DNA of 44,684 nt from Zelonia costaricensis (Eukaryota > Euglenozoa > Kinetoplastea > Trypanosomatida > Trypanosomatidae). The notes beneath the pieces are model-generated. The model saw nothing but the letters and a program-made list of their open reading frames with translations. It searched no databases and was not told the origin of the DNA. The DNA is taken from the NCBI GenBank assembly GCA_030849075.1, contig JASAOO010003345.1:1-44684 (forward strand), given 5' to 3'. Shown here one piece after another: positions 17,556-28,000 of this stretch (position 1 is its first letter; every line of letters starts with the position of its first letter). The position numbers and the translations under genes were made by a program.

Positions 17556-19670
17556 TCACTTGATGCCCATGTGGCGATCGCGCGGCGCGTGCCCGCGAAT
17601 CAGACGAGGCCCGTCACTCCCCTTCTCCACCCGCTCCTGTGACGCCTTCAGGTTCTGTGCGAACTTGTAGCGGGCCTTGAGCGCCGCCATGCGCCGCAGG
17701 GCGGCCGAGGTGGGGGGCTTGCCAGCAGGAGGCGCGGAGCACACACTGCCCGTCCCGTCAGCGTCAGCTTCCGCCGTGGCACTGCTGTTGTGCGGGTCAC
17801 CCCGCAACGCCGCACGGCCGACCGCATCGTCGCGACGCGGTCGCTCCCCCACCAGATGCTCGGCCAGCAGCTGGCGCCGCAGTGCGTGTCCATCCAGTGG
17901 TGGTGCCGCCGCCCGCCCACCCCTCTGCACCGCATCCGCCTCCGACTCGTGCAGCGCAGTGCGCAGGCGCTCCAGCCACTCATCCGTGCGGCCGCGGAAG
18001 GCGGCCTCGGCGGGTGCCGGCGGTGTGGGCCCGGCCAACTGCGGCGCCTCTGGCGGCTGCTGCTGCCGCTCTCGCACCCTGCGCTCCGCATACTCGGTGA
18101 GCTGCACGGCCTGCGACAGCGTTCTCGTGTGCGCCGTCTCGACGGTGGCGAAGAGCACCTCGATGCGGTAATCGCGTGACACGCGTGTCGCGTACTCGAA
18201 GGCGTGGAAGGGCTGGTGTGTCTGCTTGTAGCCCATCGCGTAGTCGCCAAGGCACGGCTCCGTCACGACGAACAGGCTGCGTGGGGCGAGGTGCAGCCGG
18301 GGGAACCACGGCGCGTCCTTGTGCTGGAGGTGCAGCACGCTGGTCGAGACGAGATTCAGCAGCCCCACGTACGCGCCGATGGACGGCGGGTGGCGGTGGA
18401 CAGGGTAGCCGCTGAAGGTGCCCACCATCTCACTAACCTGGCAAACGTTGGGTGGCGACGGGATGAGGCCCAGAAGGAAGAAGCGGTACAGCACCTGCTG
18501 CAGCGTTGCGCAGCTGGAGAGGGCAAACGCCAGCGTGTCCTTGCCGGGAATGCCAAGCTCACGCTCGTACAGGTTGACGCAGTACCGCGCCTCCTCGGCG
18601 ACGTACGCGGCCCGGGCGCTCTGCAACAGGCGAAGCAGCTCCTCGCTCATCTTCGCCTCCTCGGCCCGCGTGATCATGCCTTGGTACCCCACAAGCCCGT
18701 CCACGTACATCTTGCGCATCGCGTACGTGCTGCGCGGCTGCCCCACGCTCTCCTGCATCGGCGCCAGCATCTCCCCCTCCAGCGAGGTGGACAGGAGGCT
18801 GCCGTCGTGCTGCCGGCGGCGCCGACGGTCGTCGAGGACGTCCAGGGTTTCCGTAGCCGCCGCGCCGGCTTCTCGTGCTGCCCCGCGAGCGGAGCTCCCC
18901 GCCGCCGCCGCCGCCGCGGTGGCACAAGCAGCACCGGACTCGCCCAGGAGGTCGGTGACAGCACCCTGGCCGCCCACCACGCCGTGGCGCCTGGCCACAC
19001 CCCACGAGTTGATGCGCTGCCGCGACTCCAGATCGCCGACGCCGTACAGGGAGTTGTACAGGGCGGAGTCCTTTGGAATCGTTGTCCAGCCCGCCTGGCC
19101 GTGGAAGCGCTCGGGCGGCAGGCCGTTCATCTCAATGTCGTCCTCGCCGCCGTCCGTGAACTCGACGGTAGAGGCCGCCTGCGCCTCCAATGACTCGCGC
19201 AGTTGCTGCCGTCGCGCCTCCGGCGAGGGCCGCGGTGCCTCGCGCGCGTCCGCGTCGATGCCGTCGTAGAAGCCGGATGAGAGCGGCAGCGGCGTGAAGA
19301 GGGAGCCGGCGACGGCGCTGTCGACGGCTGCCGCTGCGCCTGACCCCGCGTCCGCCTCCGCGGCGGCGCGGCGACGCTGACGGAACGCGGCGCGCTGGGA
19401 GGTGTAGCCGTCGTCGGTGGTGGAGGACGTGTGCATGTCCTCCGCCCTCGGTGGCAGCGGGTCCCCTGGCCGGAGGGTGCGGCCGGGCGCCCGGGGTGGC
19501 GGGCGGCGCCGGCTGGTGTAGGGGCGCGAGTGGCTCTCTCCCGGGGCGTCGGCGCCTGTGCCTGCGCGCGGGTGGCGGTGAGTCGCGGCGGGCCTCGCAG
19601 CCACGCGCTGCGCCGCCATGCCTGAGGCAGCCGGCGGAATGTGAAATAGAAGCCGCAGACCGCGTCGCAT
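17556..19670 (-). CDS. AlkB-like 2-oxoglutarate/Fe(II) oxygenase-fold protein with altered iron site (704 aa)
   Basis: A C-terminal-half region (about 335-510) follows the AlkB pattern. An opening helix-rich segment precedes L-I-P-S-P-P-N-V-x-Q-V-S-E-M, then HRHPPSIG at 425-432, a strand L-L-N-L-V-S-T-S-V-L, L-A-P-R-S-L-F-V-V-T, His485 and Arg502. The His485-Arg502 gap of 17 matches the His187-Arg204 gap of E. coli AlkB, and 425 to 485 (60) is close to its 56. The usual HxD is HxH here (His425, His427), so iron binding or catalysis may be changed. AlkB proteins oxidatively demethylate nucleic acids or proteins; the substrate here is unknown. The N-terminus (MRRGLRLLFHIPP) looks like a mitochondrial presequence. 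A long disordered Arg/Ala/Pro region precedes the fold, and a basic tail follows. The ATG at 19670 follows an ACGTAG acceptor by 16 bases; the upstream extension to 20009 is leader. Confidence 0.75.
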   Translation of the reverse strand: MRRGLRLLFHIPPAASGMAAQRVAARPAATHRHPRAGTGADAPGESHSRPYTSRRRPPPRAPGRTLRPGDPLPPRAEDMHTSSTTDDGYTSQRAAFRQRRRAAAEADAGSGAAAAVDSAVAGSLFTPLPLSSGFYDGIDADAREAPRPSPEARRQQLRESLEAQAASTVEFTDGGEDDIEMNGLPPERFHGQAGWTTIPKDSALYNSLYGVGDLESRQRINSWGVARRHGVVGGQGAVTDLLGESGAACATAAAAAAGSSARGAAREAGAAATETLDVLDDRRRRRQHDGSLLSTSLEGEMLAPMQESVGQPRSTYAMRKMYVDGLVGYQGMITRAEEAKMSEELLRLLQSARAAYVAEEARYCVNLYERELGIPGKDTLAFALSSCATLQQVLYRFFLLGLIPSPPNVCQVSEMVGTFSGYPVHRHPPSIGAYVGLLNLVSTSVLHLQHKDAPWFPRLHLAPRSLFVVTEPCLGDYAMGYKQTHQPFHAFEYATRVSRDYRIEVLFATVETAHTRTLSQAVQLTEYAERRVRERQQQPPEAPQLAGPTPPAPAEAAFRGRTDEWLERLRTALHESEADAVQRGGRAAAPPLDGHALRRQLLAEHLVGERPRRDDAVGRAALRGDPHNSSATAEADADGTGSVCSAPPAGKPPTSAALRRMAALKARYKFAQNLKASQERVEKGSDGPRLIRGHAPRDRHMGIK

Positions 19671-20950
19671 GCAGATCGTGTGGCAGCTACGTGTTCTCAA
19701 TGCGCGCCGGCGTTGGGCGTTGGCAATGAAGGGCAGATGTGGGGCAACGAGAGGATCGCGGAGTGCAGCGAGGTGGCGGTGTGGAGAGCAGGGTGGGGGA
19801 AGTGTGGGTCGAACATCAGGGAAGTTTGGCGCGCCGAGACCGCGAACGTACACGCAAGCCTCAGGGAGGACAGCATCTCGCACCACGGGCCGCAGCAGCA
19901 GAAGCAGCAGCCGTGCCCGACGCTCTGTGGCGGCGAGCGAGGATGCAGCGTCTCGCGACGCACGTGTGCGGCGTCCTTGCCAAGACCCGAGCACCGCTCG
20001 CTTCGACACTCACGTGGCGGATCGGCTCATCGATTCTCGATCCCGTTTTCGCTTTTCTTTCTTCGTTTTCTTTCTGTGGTGGTCAGCACCGCATTCAACG
20101 CGCGCGGCTCGAGTGCACGTCACTGGCCATGAAGGGGAGCGGCGCATCTCGTACAGAGAGACAAGAAAGCCTCCTCGACACCGCCGATGGCGGGAGGGAC
20201 GTCACTGCCGGAGAAGCTGCGCGCCTCTCACTGCCGGGCATCCCCATATGTACACGCGTGCCTTCGCTGACTGGCCCTCCTGCCTTCAAGGCGGCTCTGG
20301 CACCAAAGGAGCGGCAGACACGCGCATACGAGCCCAGCAAGAGCCGCGGTGTCGTACATCCGAGACGATCCTCGCCCCCCCCCCTCCTCGTCTACGCATC
20401 CACGCACAGAGCGCGATCAGCGTGACAAATCAAAAAAGGAAAGAGGGCAAGAAGGTCACAGCGTAGGGTGGGAAAAAGGGTTGAGGGAGCAAGGATGGCA
20501 GGTAGGCGCGAGGGGGGCGCAAGTCGCAGGGTATCAGCCACGAACACGGGCACGAAGTGCGGGAGGGGGAGCCAGAGAACACGAAACCAGCGATGACGCA
20601 CCCGAGGCAGCGACTGAAGGAAACGCAGAGACTGTGAAAGCGAGGGGAAAGCAACTGCGAGACGGCGGGGGTGCGTGCATAGAGCCCTGGCAGTGTCCTC
20701 TCTCGTTTTGGCGTTCGTGCCACGAAGACACGTGCACGAGGGATCACTATTCAAAAATAAAAACAAAAGTGGGGGAAGAAAGAACATGCGAGACAAGGCC
20801 GAGGCATCAACGCGGTCGAATGCGCGGCGTAGACTTGCTCTGCATGCGTGGACAAAAGCAGCGGTGTTTTCCCCTCTTTAAAGGCGAGTAGAGCGGGTGG
20901 CGTGCGCGGGTGTCGCGCAGACGCAGCGTGAGCATCATAAGGGTACTAAG

Positions 20951-20982
<32 letters not shown>

Positions 20983-21822
20983 TTGTCTGTATTCAAGACT
21001 GACCCACTCACCCTCTACTTCTCGGCAATACGCGGGTGAGAAGGTGGCAAGCAGAGGTCGCAAGGGAGAGAGGCGCAGGAGGGAACCGCTCCGGAGGGGA
21101 GCACCAAGAAAGAGCGAAGCCGAAGCGAAAAAAGGGGGAAAGAAAAAACGAAAGCGCGTGACGTTCGTGAAAGAAGAGGAAGAACCCAAACGCACAGACA
21201 CACACGCGCGGAGATGTAGACAGACAGAAAGGAGAGAAAAGGGGGGGAAGCGTGAGCACGAAGGCAGCCGGTGTGCGTGGCGCGTGTGGGTGAGTGGGGT
21301 CGAGGAAGAGGGGACAAAGCCAGTGTATAGCTGCCACTTCCGGTTGCCCTTCGTACATGACGTCTTGAAGCTGTCTCGCGGCACCGCCACTACAACAAAC
21401 AGAAAAGGAGGAAGGAGAGGGCACGCGCGACAACCTCCCGTGCGGGGCACCACATCGAATTCGGTGCCGGGGGGAGGGTGGGGGGGAGAGGAAGGGGGTC
21501 ACGCACCCAAAGGCACGGGGGGACAAAGGCAGAAGAAGAACAAATGAAAAGAGTGGAATCGCTTGCAGGATACGCTGTCGTGTGTCTCCGCGCTGTGTGG
21601 TGGTGTTTTATTGTCCCTTCTCGTGTGCGCGCTCCATGACGGCCTCGCGGCAGGCGCCGTGGTCGTTGAATGCCTCCTTTCTCTGGACCCACTACACGCC
21701 GGCGCGAACGTCACGGAGCACCACCAGCACGCACGCGCCAGCGGAGTAGGAGGCACCCACGAGTGGGAGAAAAAGAAAAGGGAGGTGACGTGTGCACTGA
21801 CTTGGCGGGGGGGGGTGGAAGA
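19671..21822. other. 2.15 kb spacer between FadH and the AlkB-like gene
   Basis: It contains the FadH 3' UTR and AlkB-like leader. The plus strand is strongly purine-rich over 20430-20660 and 21030-21540, so the coding strand has several long C/T tracts. A TG repeat lies at 20953-20982. ORFs here are Ser/Leu/Pro/Cys low-complexity with no domain. Confidence 0.6.
20953..20982. repeat. TG/CA microsatellite
   Basis: About fourteen TG dinucleotides on the plus strand within the FadH-AlkB spacer. Confidence 0.85.
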
Positions 21823-24003
21823 CTACAGCTTGATGGCCACGGCGTGCGCCTGCAAAATGGCCAGCTTTGCGTCGAGCTTCTTGGTGAAGTTGCACCCGCC
21901 CACAGTGTGCATGCGCGGCAGCAACGGCGCGGCGGCCTTCTCAAACTCCTTGTTGGAGTTCTGCCCACTGCACAGGACGACCGAGTCGACGACAAGCGTC
22001 TTTTCGTTGCCGTCCTTATCCACATACACGAGGTTCGCGCCGTCAAAGCTCTTGTACGTGACACCACCCACGGTGCGGACGCGGTTCATGCGGATCTCAA
22101 GCCGGTGAATCCACCCCGTTGTCGCGCCCAGGTGGGAGCCAAGCTTGCCGCGGCTGCGCTGGAACATGGTCACCTCGCGGTACGGCCGCGGCACCTCGGG
22201 CTCCACCAACCCGCCCGGCAGCGGCGCGCAGCCGCCCTCCTCACCGCTGGAGATGCCCGCCCGCACCTCGGCCGCTGCCACGGTGTCGGGCTTGATGCCC
22301 CACTTCCGCCGGAACTCGGTGCTCGACTGCTTCTCGAACCGCTTCAGCTGCGCCGCCGCCACCGTTGCGGCCGACGCGCTGTGCGGCGAGGTGAGAAACT
22401 CGGCCATGTCGAAGCCTATGCCGCCGGCACCAATGATGGCGACCCGGCGCCCCACCCGCTCGGGGTGCAGCAACGCTTCCGTGTACGAGAAGACGTTCGC
22501 GTGCTGCTCCATGCCAGCCATCGTCGCCTCCGACTTGGCGTGCGGCTCGCAGCCGGTCGCCACAACCACCTCGTCGTAGCCGGCCGCCTTCACGGCCTCT
22601 GGCGTCGCCGGCGTGCTGAGCTTGAGGGTCACGTTGGGGTGCTGCCGCAGCGTGTTGGACCAGTAGTCGATGCTGCTCTGGAACTCCTCCTTGCCCGGGA
22701 TGCGCTTGGCGAGGTTGAACTGCCCGCCGAGCGTTGCTTGGGCCTCGTACAGCGTCACGTGGTGCCCGCGGTCGGCCAGCGTGATGGCCGCCGAGGACCC
22801 GGCCGGGCCGCCGCCGATCACGGCGATCTTCTTCGGCGCTGTGGACGGCATCGGGGCCCGCTCCGCTTCGTGCGCGGCCATCGGGTTGAGCATGCAGCTC
22901 GCCGTCTTGCCGGTGAAGATGTTGTCCAGGCAGGCTTCGTTGCAGCCAATGCACACGTTGATGCGGTCCGCCGCGCCCTGCATCGTCTTCTCTACAAAGT
23001 ACGGGTCGCTGAGGAAGGGCCGCGCCATGGCGACGAGGTCGGCGTCGCCGTCCTCGAGCACCTGCTCCAGCACGTCCGGGTGGTTCATGCGGTTCACGGC
23101 GACCAGCGGAATGTCGATGCCGCGCTGCCGCAGGTGCGACCGCACCGCCGCCGTCGCCCAGGTGTAGCCGGCTCGCGGCACCGATGTTGCGATGGTGGGC
23201 ACGCGCGCCTCGTGCCAGCCGATTCCTGTGTTAATGATGTTCGCCCCACACGCCGAGACCCTCTCGGCCAGAGTAAACACCTCCGCCTGCGACGAGCCGT
23301 CCGGCACCAGGTCCAGCAGAGACACACGAAACATGATGATGAAGTTGGGCCCGGTGGCCGCCCGCACAGCGCGCAGCACGTCGAGGGGAAAGCGGATGCG
23401 GTTCTCGAAGCTGCCGCCGTAGTCGTCCGTGCGGTGGTTCGTGTGGCGGGCGATGAACTGATTGAGCAGGTAGCCCTCCGAGCCCATAATCTCAACCCCG
23501 TCGAAGCCCGCCTTCTGCGCATGCGTCGCGAGCCGCGCGAAGTCGTCGACGGTGCGCTGGATGAGGGACGGGCTCATCTCCACCGGCACCTTCCCGGTGT
23601 GCGAGATCGGGCTCAGGATCGGTGATGGGGCAACGCACTGATCGCCGTTGGCGTAGCGGCCGGGATGCAGCATCTGCAGAAGAATGCAGCCACCCTCTTC
23701 GTGTACCGCCTCGGTGACGCAGCGCAGCGGGTCAACATCCTGCGGGCCCAGCACGTTTTCGCCTGGGTGCAGGAGGCCCTCGGCGCTCGGCGAGAAGCCG
23801 CCCGTGATGATGAGACCCACTTTTCCCTTGGCGCGTTCCTTGTAGAAGCGGGCGAGGCGGGCGTACGGGTTCGCGGCTGTGGCTGACCCTCGCGCGTGGC
23901 CGTGTGACTCCAGCCCCGTGTGCATGCTGCCCATCACGACGCGGTTCCGCAGCTTTGTGAAGCCGAGGTCGAGCGGCTCCAGTATTCTCGCGTATTGCCG
24001 CAT
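21823..24003 (-). CDS. fadH: NADPH-dependent 2,4-dienoyl-CoA reductase, FadH type (726 aa)
   Basis: This is a complete bacterial-type FadH. An Old-Yellow-Enzyme TIM barrel (about 1-345) binds FMN. The 4Fe-4S cluster motif is Cys351, Cys354, Cys358 and Cys370 (CIGCNEAC then C). An FAD Rossmann motif GGGPAG lies at 397-402, and a second nucleotide motif GAGGIG at 525-530 serves NADPH. The catalytic pair of E. coli FadH is matched by Tyr178 (in GSEGY) and His264 (in IGWHEA). The enzyme reduces 2,4-dienoyl-CoA during beta-oxidation of unsaturated fatty acids with even-numbered double bonds. Length is slightly above E. coli FadH (about 670 residues), partly from an insertion near 575-600. There is no obvious presequence, and the C-terminus ends -IKL, which is not a canonical PTS1, so mitochondrial versus glycosomal location is open. 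The ATG at 24003 is two bases after a TCGTAG acceptor. Confidence 0.95.
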   Translation of the reverse strand: MRQYARILEPLDLGFTKLRNRVVMGSMHTGLESHGHARGSATAANPYARLARFYKERAKGKVGLIITGGFSPSAEGLLHPGENVLGPQDVDPLRCVTEAVHEEGGCILLQMLHPGRYANGDQCVAPSPILSPISHTGKVPVEMSPSLIQRTVDDFARLATHAQKAGFDGVEIMGSEGYLLNQFIARHTNHRTDDYGGSFENRIRFPLDVLRAVRAATGPNFIIMFRVSLLDLVPDGSSQAEVFTLAERVSACGANIINTGIGWHEARVPTIATSVPRAGYTWATAAVRSHLRQRGIDIPLVAVNRMNHPDVLEQVLEDGDADLVAMARPFLSDPYFVEKTMQGAADRINVCIGCNEACLDNIFTGKTASCMLNPMAAHEAERAPMPSTAPKKIAVIGGGPAGSSAAITLADRGHHVTLYEAQATLGGQFNLAKRIPGKEEFQSSIDYWSNTLRQHPNVTLKLSTPATPEAVKAAGYDEVVVATGCEPHAKSEATMAGMEQHANVFSYTEALLHPERVGRRVAIIGAGGIGFDMAEFLTSPHSASAATVAAAQLKRFEKQSSTEFRRKWGIKPDTVAAAEVRAGISSGEEGGCAPLPGGLVEPEVPRPYREVTMFQRSRGKLGSHLGATTGWIHRLEIRMNRVRTVGGVTYKSFDGANLVYVDKDGNEKTLVVDSVVLCSGQNSNKEFEKAAAPLLPRMHTVGGCNFTKKLDAKLAILQAHAVAIKL

Positions 24004-25043
24004 TGCTACGAGGGAAAAGGCGGGAAGGGGAGGTTCAGTGAAGGATCCAGACCCACGGCAAGAAGAGGGGGGAGGGGCAGAAGAGGGCAGCGGCTACTGC
24101 GGCGGCGGCAGGGTAGGACGCAATTTCAGGCGCGTCAGCCCCGTGGGCAGACACAAACGGCTCTACTTGGAAGGGGGGGGAGGGAGGAAGGGACTTGGGG
24201 CCGAGGTGACGGCGACACCGATGCGATGCGGAGACGCTGGTGCGTTCAACCTAGACGGAGGGGGGGGGGCACAAAAAGCTGCGTGGGAGTGGAGTGCAGC
24301 GCTGGCGGCTTCCGCGAGCGAGGAGATGCGACAACGTGAGGTGGGAAGGGGGGGGACGTGTAGTCGTTGAGGCATGAGATCGGGTGAGGAAACGGCGAAA
24401 AGTGACCCACCGTGTGCATAAACTCGCGGAGGCGGCATGCGGTACACGCCGTCTGCTTGAAAGCAGTACATCGGTGGCATAAAGAAGGTAGGCAGTTCGC
24501 CCCTCCCTCCTCCCTCCACCCCCCCCCCTCCTTACGATTGTCTGGGTGGCAAGCCCGTGGGCGATACCGCAGCGCTGGAGTATCGTACATGGGAGCATCT
24601 TTCTTATTTTTCTCTTTTTAGGTTTCCAGTCTCGCGTTTTCACCGGCGCGGCAGGCGGTCGCAAGTGTTGCGGCGGACCCGTGCCGTCGTGCTGGCGGCA
24701 CGGAGAAGATAGCACGCGACGCGCGGTCGCCGCTGCTGCCTTTCTTCTCTCGTACTCGAGTAGACGCGCGCAGGCCTCGCGAACCACCGCGTGCTGTTGC
24801 GGATTGGTCACATTTGTCAGCAAGCCTCTGTCGCGGGGGCGTCACCGCGTTCTTTGAAGTCTCTGTGAAGAAGATGATTCGTGGCCGACGGCGTCGCACG
24901 GGCGCCGTCGCTGCTGAGCTGCGCCCGCAAAGCACAGTGCACACCGTGGCGGGGAAAGGAGGGTGGCGAGAGCGAGAGAGAGCCGTGGCGGGTCGCGACG
25001 CACGCGAGGCGCTTTCTTCTTCTTAGTCCCTCTTCACGCGCAC
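24004..25043. other. 1.0 kb spacer between the 1632-aa gene and FadH
   Basis: It contains the 3' UTR of the 1632-residue gene and the FadH leader. Coding-strand C/T tracts lie near 24170-24190, 24260-24270 and 24340-24358, with a plus-strand C-run at 24518-24530. An open frame at 24251-24823 has no ATG at its left end and is not credible. Confidence 0.6.
24006..24034 (-). promoter_or_regulatory. Putative trans-splice acceptor of the FadH gene
   Basis: The coding strand reads a C/T tract (24011-24034) then CGTAG, with the AG at 24007-24006, two bases before the ATG. No other AG lies between the tract and the ATG. Confidence 0.55.
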
Positions 25044-28000
25044 TCAGACGAACGCCGCGGCATACGCATCCTTGTCAGCACGTGGCCCCGGTGCACACGG
25101 GCGCGGCGGAGCTGCTGGAGACGGTGGTGATGCCACGCGGCAGATTCCTGTCCTTCCTCCACCACGGCCTTCCCTGTTTTCACGCTGTCCGCGGAAGCGT
25201 CGCCGCACCGCTGCCCGCTCGGCGTTGCTGAGGGTGCGCTGCCACGCCAGCGGGAACGAAACGAGTTGCTGCGGGGGCACAGTGCTTGGCGCAGGGCTTG
25301 TCAGCTGCACCGACGGGAGAACCACACGCAGCGTCGTCCAGGACGGCGCCGGTGCAGTCACGCTCGGCGGCGGCGCGTGCAGCAGGAACTCGTTCACGTA
25401 CGCGTTGTAGCGGTACAGCGGCCGGCCGCGTGAGCCGGCCAGCTGGCGGCACTCGAGTGAACACAAAAGCAGATTACCGAGGCTCAGGAGCAGGTGCGAT
25501 GGGGCTGCGTGCGCCGCCGCTCCCGCTGCGATACCGCAAAGCAGCCGGTGATGGGCTGCGACGTAGCGCAGCACCGCCGCGGTGGCACCCGCCTCGCCGC
25601 CGTCCCGCCCCACCGTGTCAGCCGGCCACCCGTGCACGTCGCCGCGCCACCGCCGCACCCCTGCGCACGTGACGCCGGCGTGGAGGAGGAGCTGCGCAAG
25701 CGACGACTCAACGGCCCATGAGAGCAGCGAGCCGTCGCGGCGCCGCAGACGTCGGGTCAGCGCCGCCGCGTCCACGTCCGTACCACCGCCGCCGCCGCGC
25801 AGGAGGCATAGCAGCACGAGTCCCACCACGTACACATCGGCGCACGTGTGGAGCAGTACAAGGGCAACCCGCTCGAGCATCGCCGGGCGACAGAGCAGCA
25901 CCGCACCCGGCACCGCAGAGGCGCGGTGCGCAGCGCCATCGTGCAGCCCGCAGTGACCCTCCCACACACGGACGCACGCACCGTAGTGGAGGGCAAGCCG
26001 CGCACGCCACTGCCGGCCCCGCTCGCCGGCCAGACCTGCATGTCCAAGCCCGTGCGGCCCCGAAGCGGGGTTTGCCGCACCAGCCGAGGATGCGTCACTC
26101 GGCTGCGCCGTCCAGTAGAGCATCTCCATCAGCGCGTAGAAAAGGTGCTGCGCTGCTGGTGTGGCAGGGGACATCGCAAGCGCCACGGCCCTGTCGTCAA
26201 GGTGCGCTGTCGCAGCTGGTGCACTGCCGCTCACCTCCGTGTCCGCCTCTGGTGGTTCGCCATGCGATGGACCGTGCACCGCCTCGCGCGGGTCCCAGAG
26301 CGGGCTGCCTGAGGTTTGCGCCGTCTCCGCAGCAGCGTCGCTCTCATCGCCCAGCTCGCCGTCCACGTCGCCTACGCCGGTGCTCCAGCCTGCCGCGGTG
26401 TCCGCCTCCCCCTGGACAGCCACCTCAGCCTCGTCGGCGTAGACAGAGGCGGCAGCGTCGTAGTCGAGCACCACCTCGTCGTTGTACTGCGCCGCACCCG
26501 CGTCCCACGCCGGGCTGTCGTCTGGTGCAGTCGCCACCGACTCGCTCGTCTCGGCGAGGTCTGCCGCCCCCGCTCCCTGCGTTGCCGCGACCGTCACCGG
26601 TGCAACGGCTTCTTCTACCTGTGCGGGGATGTGGGGCCGGAGGAGCACGGCCACCCGGCCTGGGTCAGGGATGGTGATGGCGAGCTGCCACAGGTGGCGC
26701 AGCACGCCGTCCAGGAACGCGGCCACATCCTCCACCGTGTTGCCGTCGGTGGGGATGGCGTCAAGCGACGGCGTTCCTGCTGCCACGTCCATCGCCGCTG
26801 CTGTGCTCGATCCCGGTTCAACGCCAAGAAAGCGCGCCTGGTTGCGCTCCACCAAAAGCCACGCGAGGGAGCCACTGCCGTACACCTCCTCCGCGGATGC
26901 GTCACCGTCCAGCGCCGAGGCGGGAAGCCCGGACCACAGCAGGGCTGTGGTCAGCCGGCGCCGCCCCAGCGCCGGTGGGAGTTGCTCGAGGGCCGCGAGC
27001 GTTGCGGCATCGTGCAGCAGCGACAGCGCCCCGCGACGCCCCGACGCGGCGGCGGACGAGACGAGCAACTTGCGCAGGTGCACCGCCACGGCGGCATGGC
27101 ACTCCGCCAGGAGGTCCCGCACCACGTCCCGCACGAGCCCACTGGTGCCGGCAGTCCCACCGGCGGGGTCGGCCTCGCCGCACACGGCCGCAATCTGCAG
27201 CAGTCGCAGAAGCACCGTCACGGAGGCCTGCCCGCTCGAGCCCAGCACAAGCGCGGCACCGTCCTTGCCCAGCGTCGGCGCGCCGCCGCGACTTGGACGG
27301 GCAGCGGCCGCGTCCTCGGCCACCATGACGGGCAGTGCCGCGTACCGACGGAAGATGTCGACGGCGAGCGAGATGACCTCCTCCGCCTGCTCCGCGCACG
27401 AGCGCACGTTGGCGTGCGCCCGCTCACGGGTAGCGGGCGACCCCAGCTGCACCGGCAGCGGAGGCGATGGGGCGCTTGAAAAGGAGGGGAGCGACGCGGG
27501 CGTGCCGCGTTGGCGGGGTGAGGGCCGCGTGTGCTGCTTCGACACCGCAGCTGCTCTGCTGCTGCTGCTGCTGCTGATGCCGTTGCCACCACTGTCGTCG
27601 TCGCCGCTGCCGTCGTGCGGGGCAAGCGCGTGGCTCAGCACGTACGATGCCCGCTGCCTCCGCTCGCCCCGCGGGCACAGTGCAGCCTCGCTCATGGCAG
27701 TATCGCCGCCGCTGAACGGCTCGGGCAGTTTCGGTGGGGTCTGCACGGCAGGCAAACGCGCCGCCTCGACCGCCCGCAGCCACGCCATTGCGGTCTCCAT
27801 CTTGCCGGCGCTGAGCATGCGATGGGTGCTGTAGTAGTGCGACGGCGGGGCCCCCACCCCCTCGAGCGCTAGCAGCGCCCAGTGGGTCGTCACGGCGTTG
27901 CCGGCGCTAAACACGTTGGGGAAGGCGTCGCAGAGGGCGTTGAAGAGCAGGTGCCACAATCGCGCTGGCGTCGCGGGCTGGCGTGTCACGTCGCGCTGCA

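Noticed and set aside
21670..23625. 651-codon plus-strand ORF antisense to FadH
   Set aside because: It is a mirror of the GC-rich FadH coding strand (His/Arg/Val/Ala-rich), has no domain, and the minus strand carries a complete enzyme.
24251..24823. 190-codon minus-strand ORF between the 1632-residue gene and FadH
   Set aside because: The first codon is TTG with no good ATG near it, and the second half is poly-Gly/Arg and Ser/Pro from spacer sequence.
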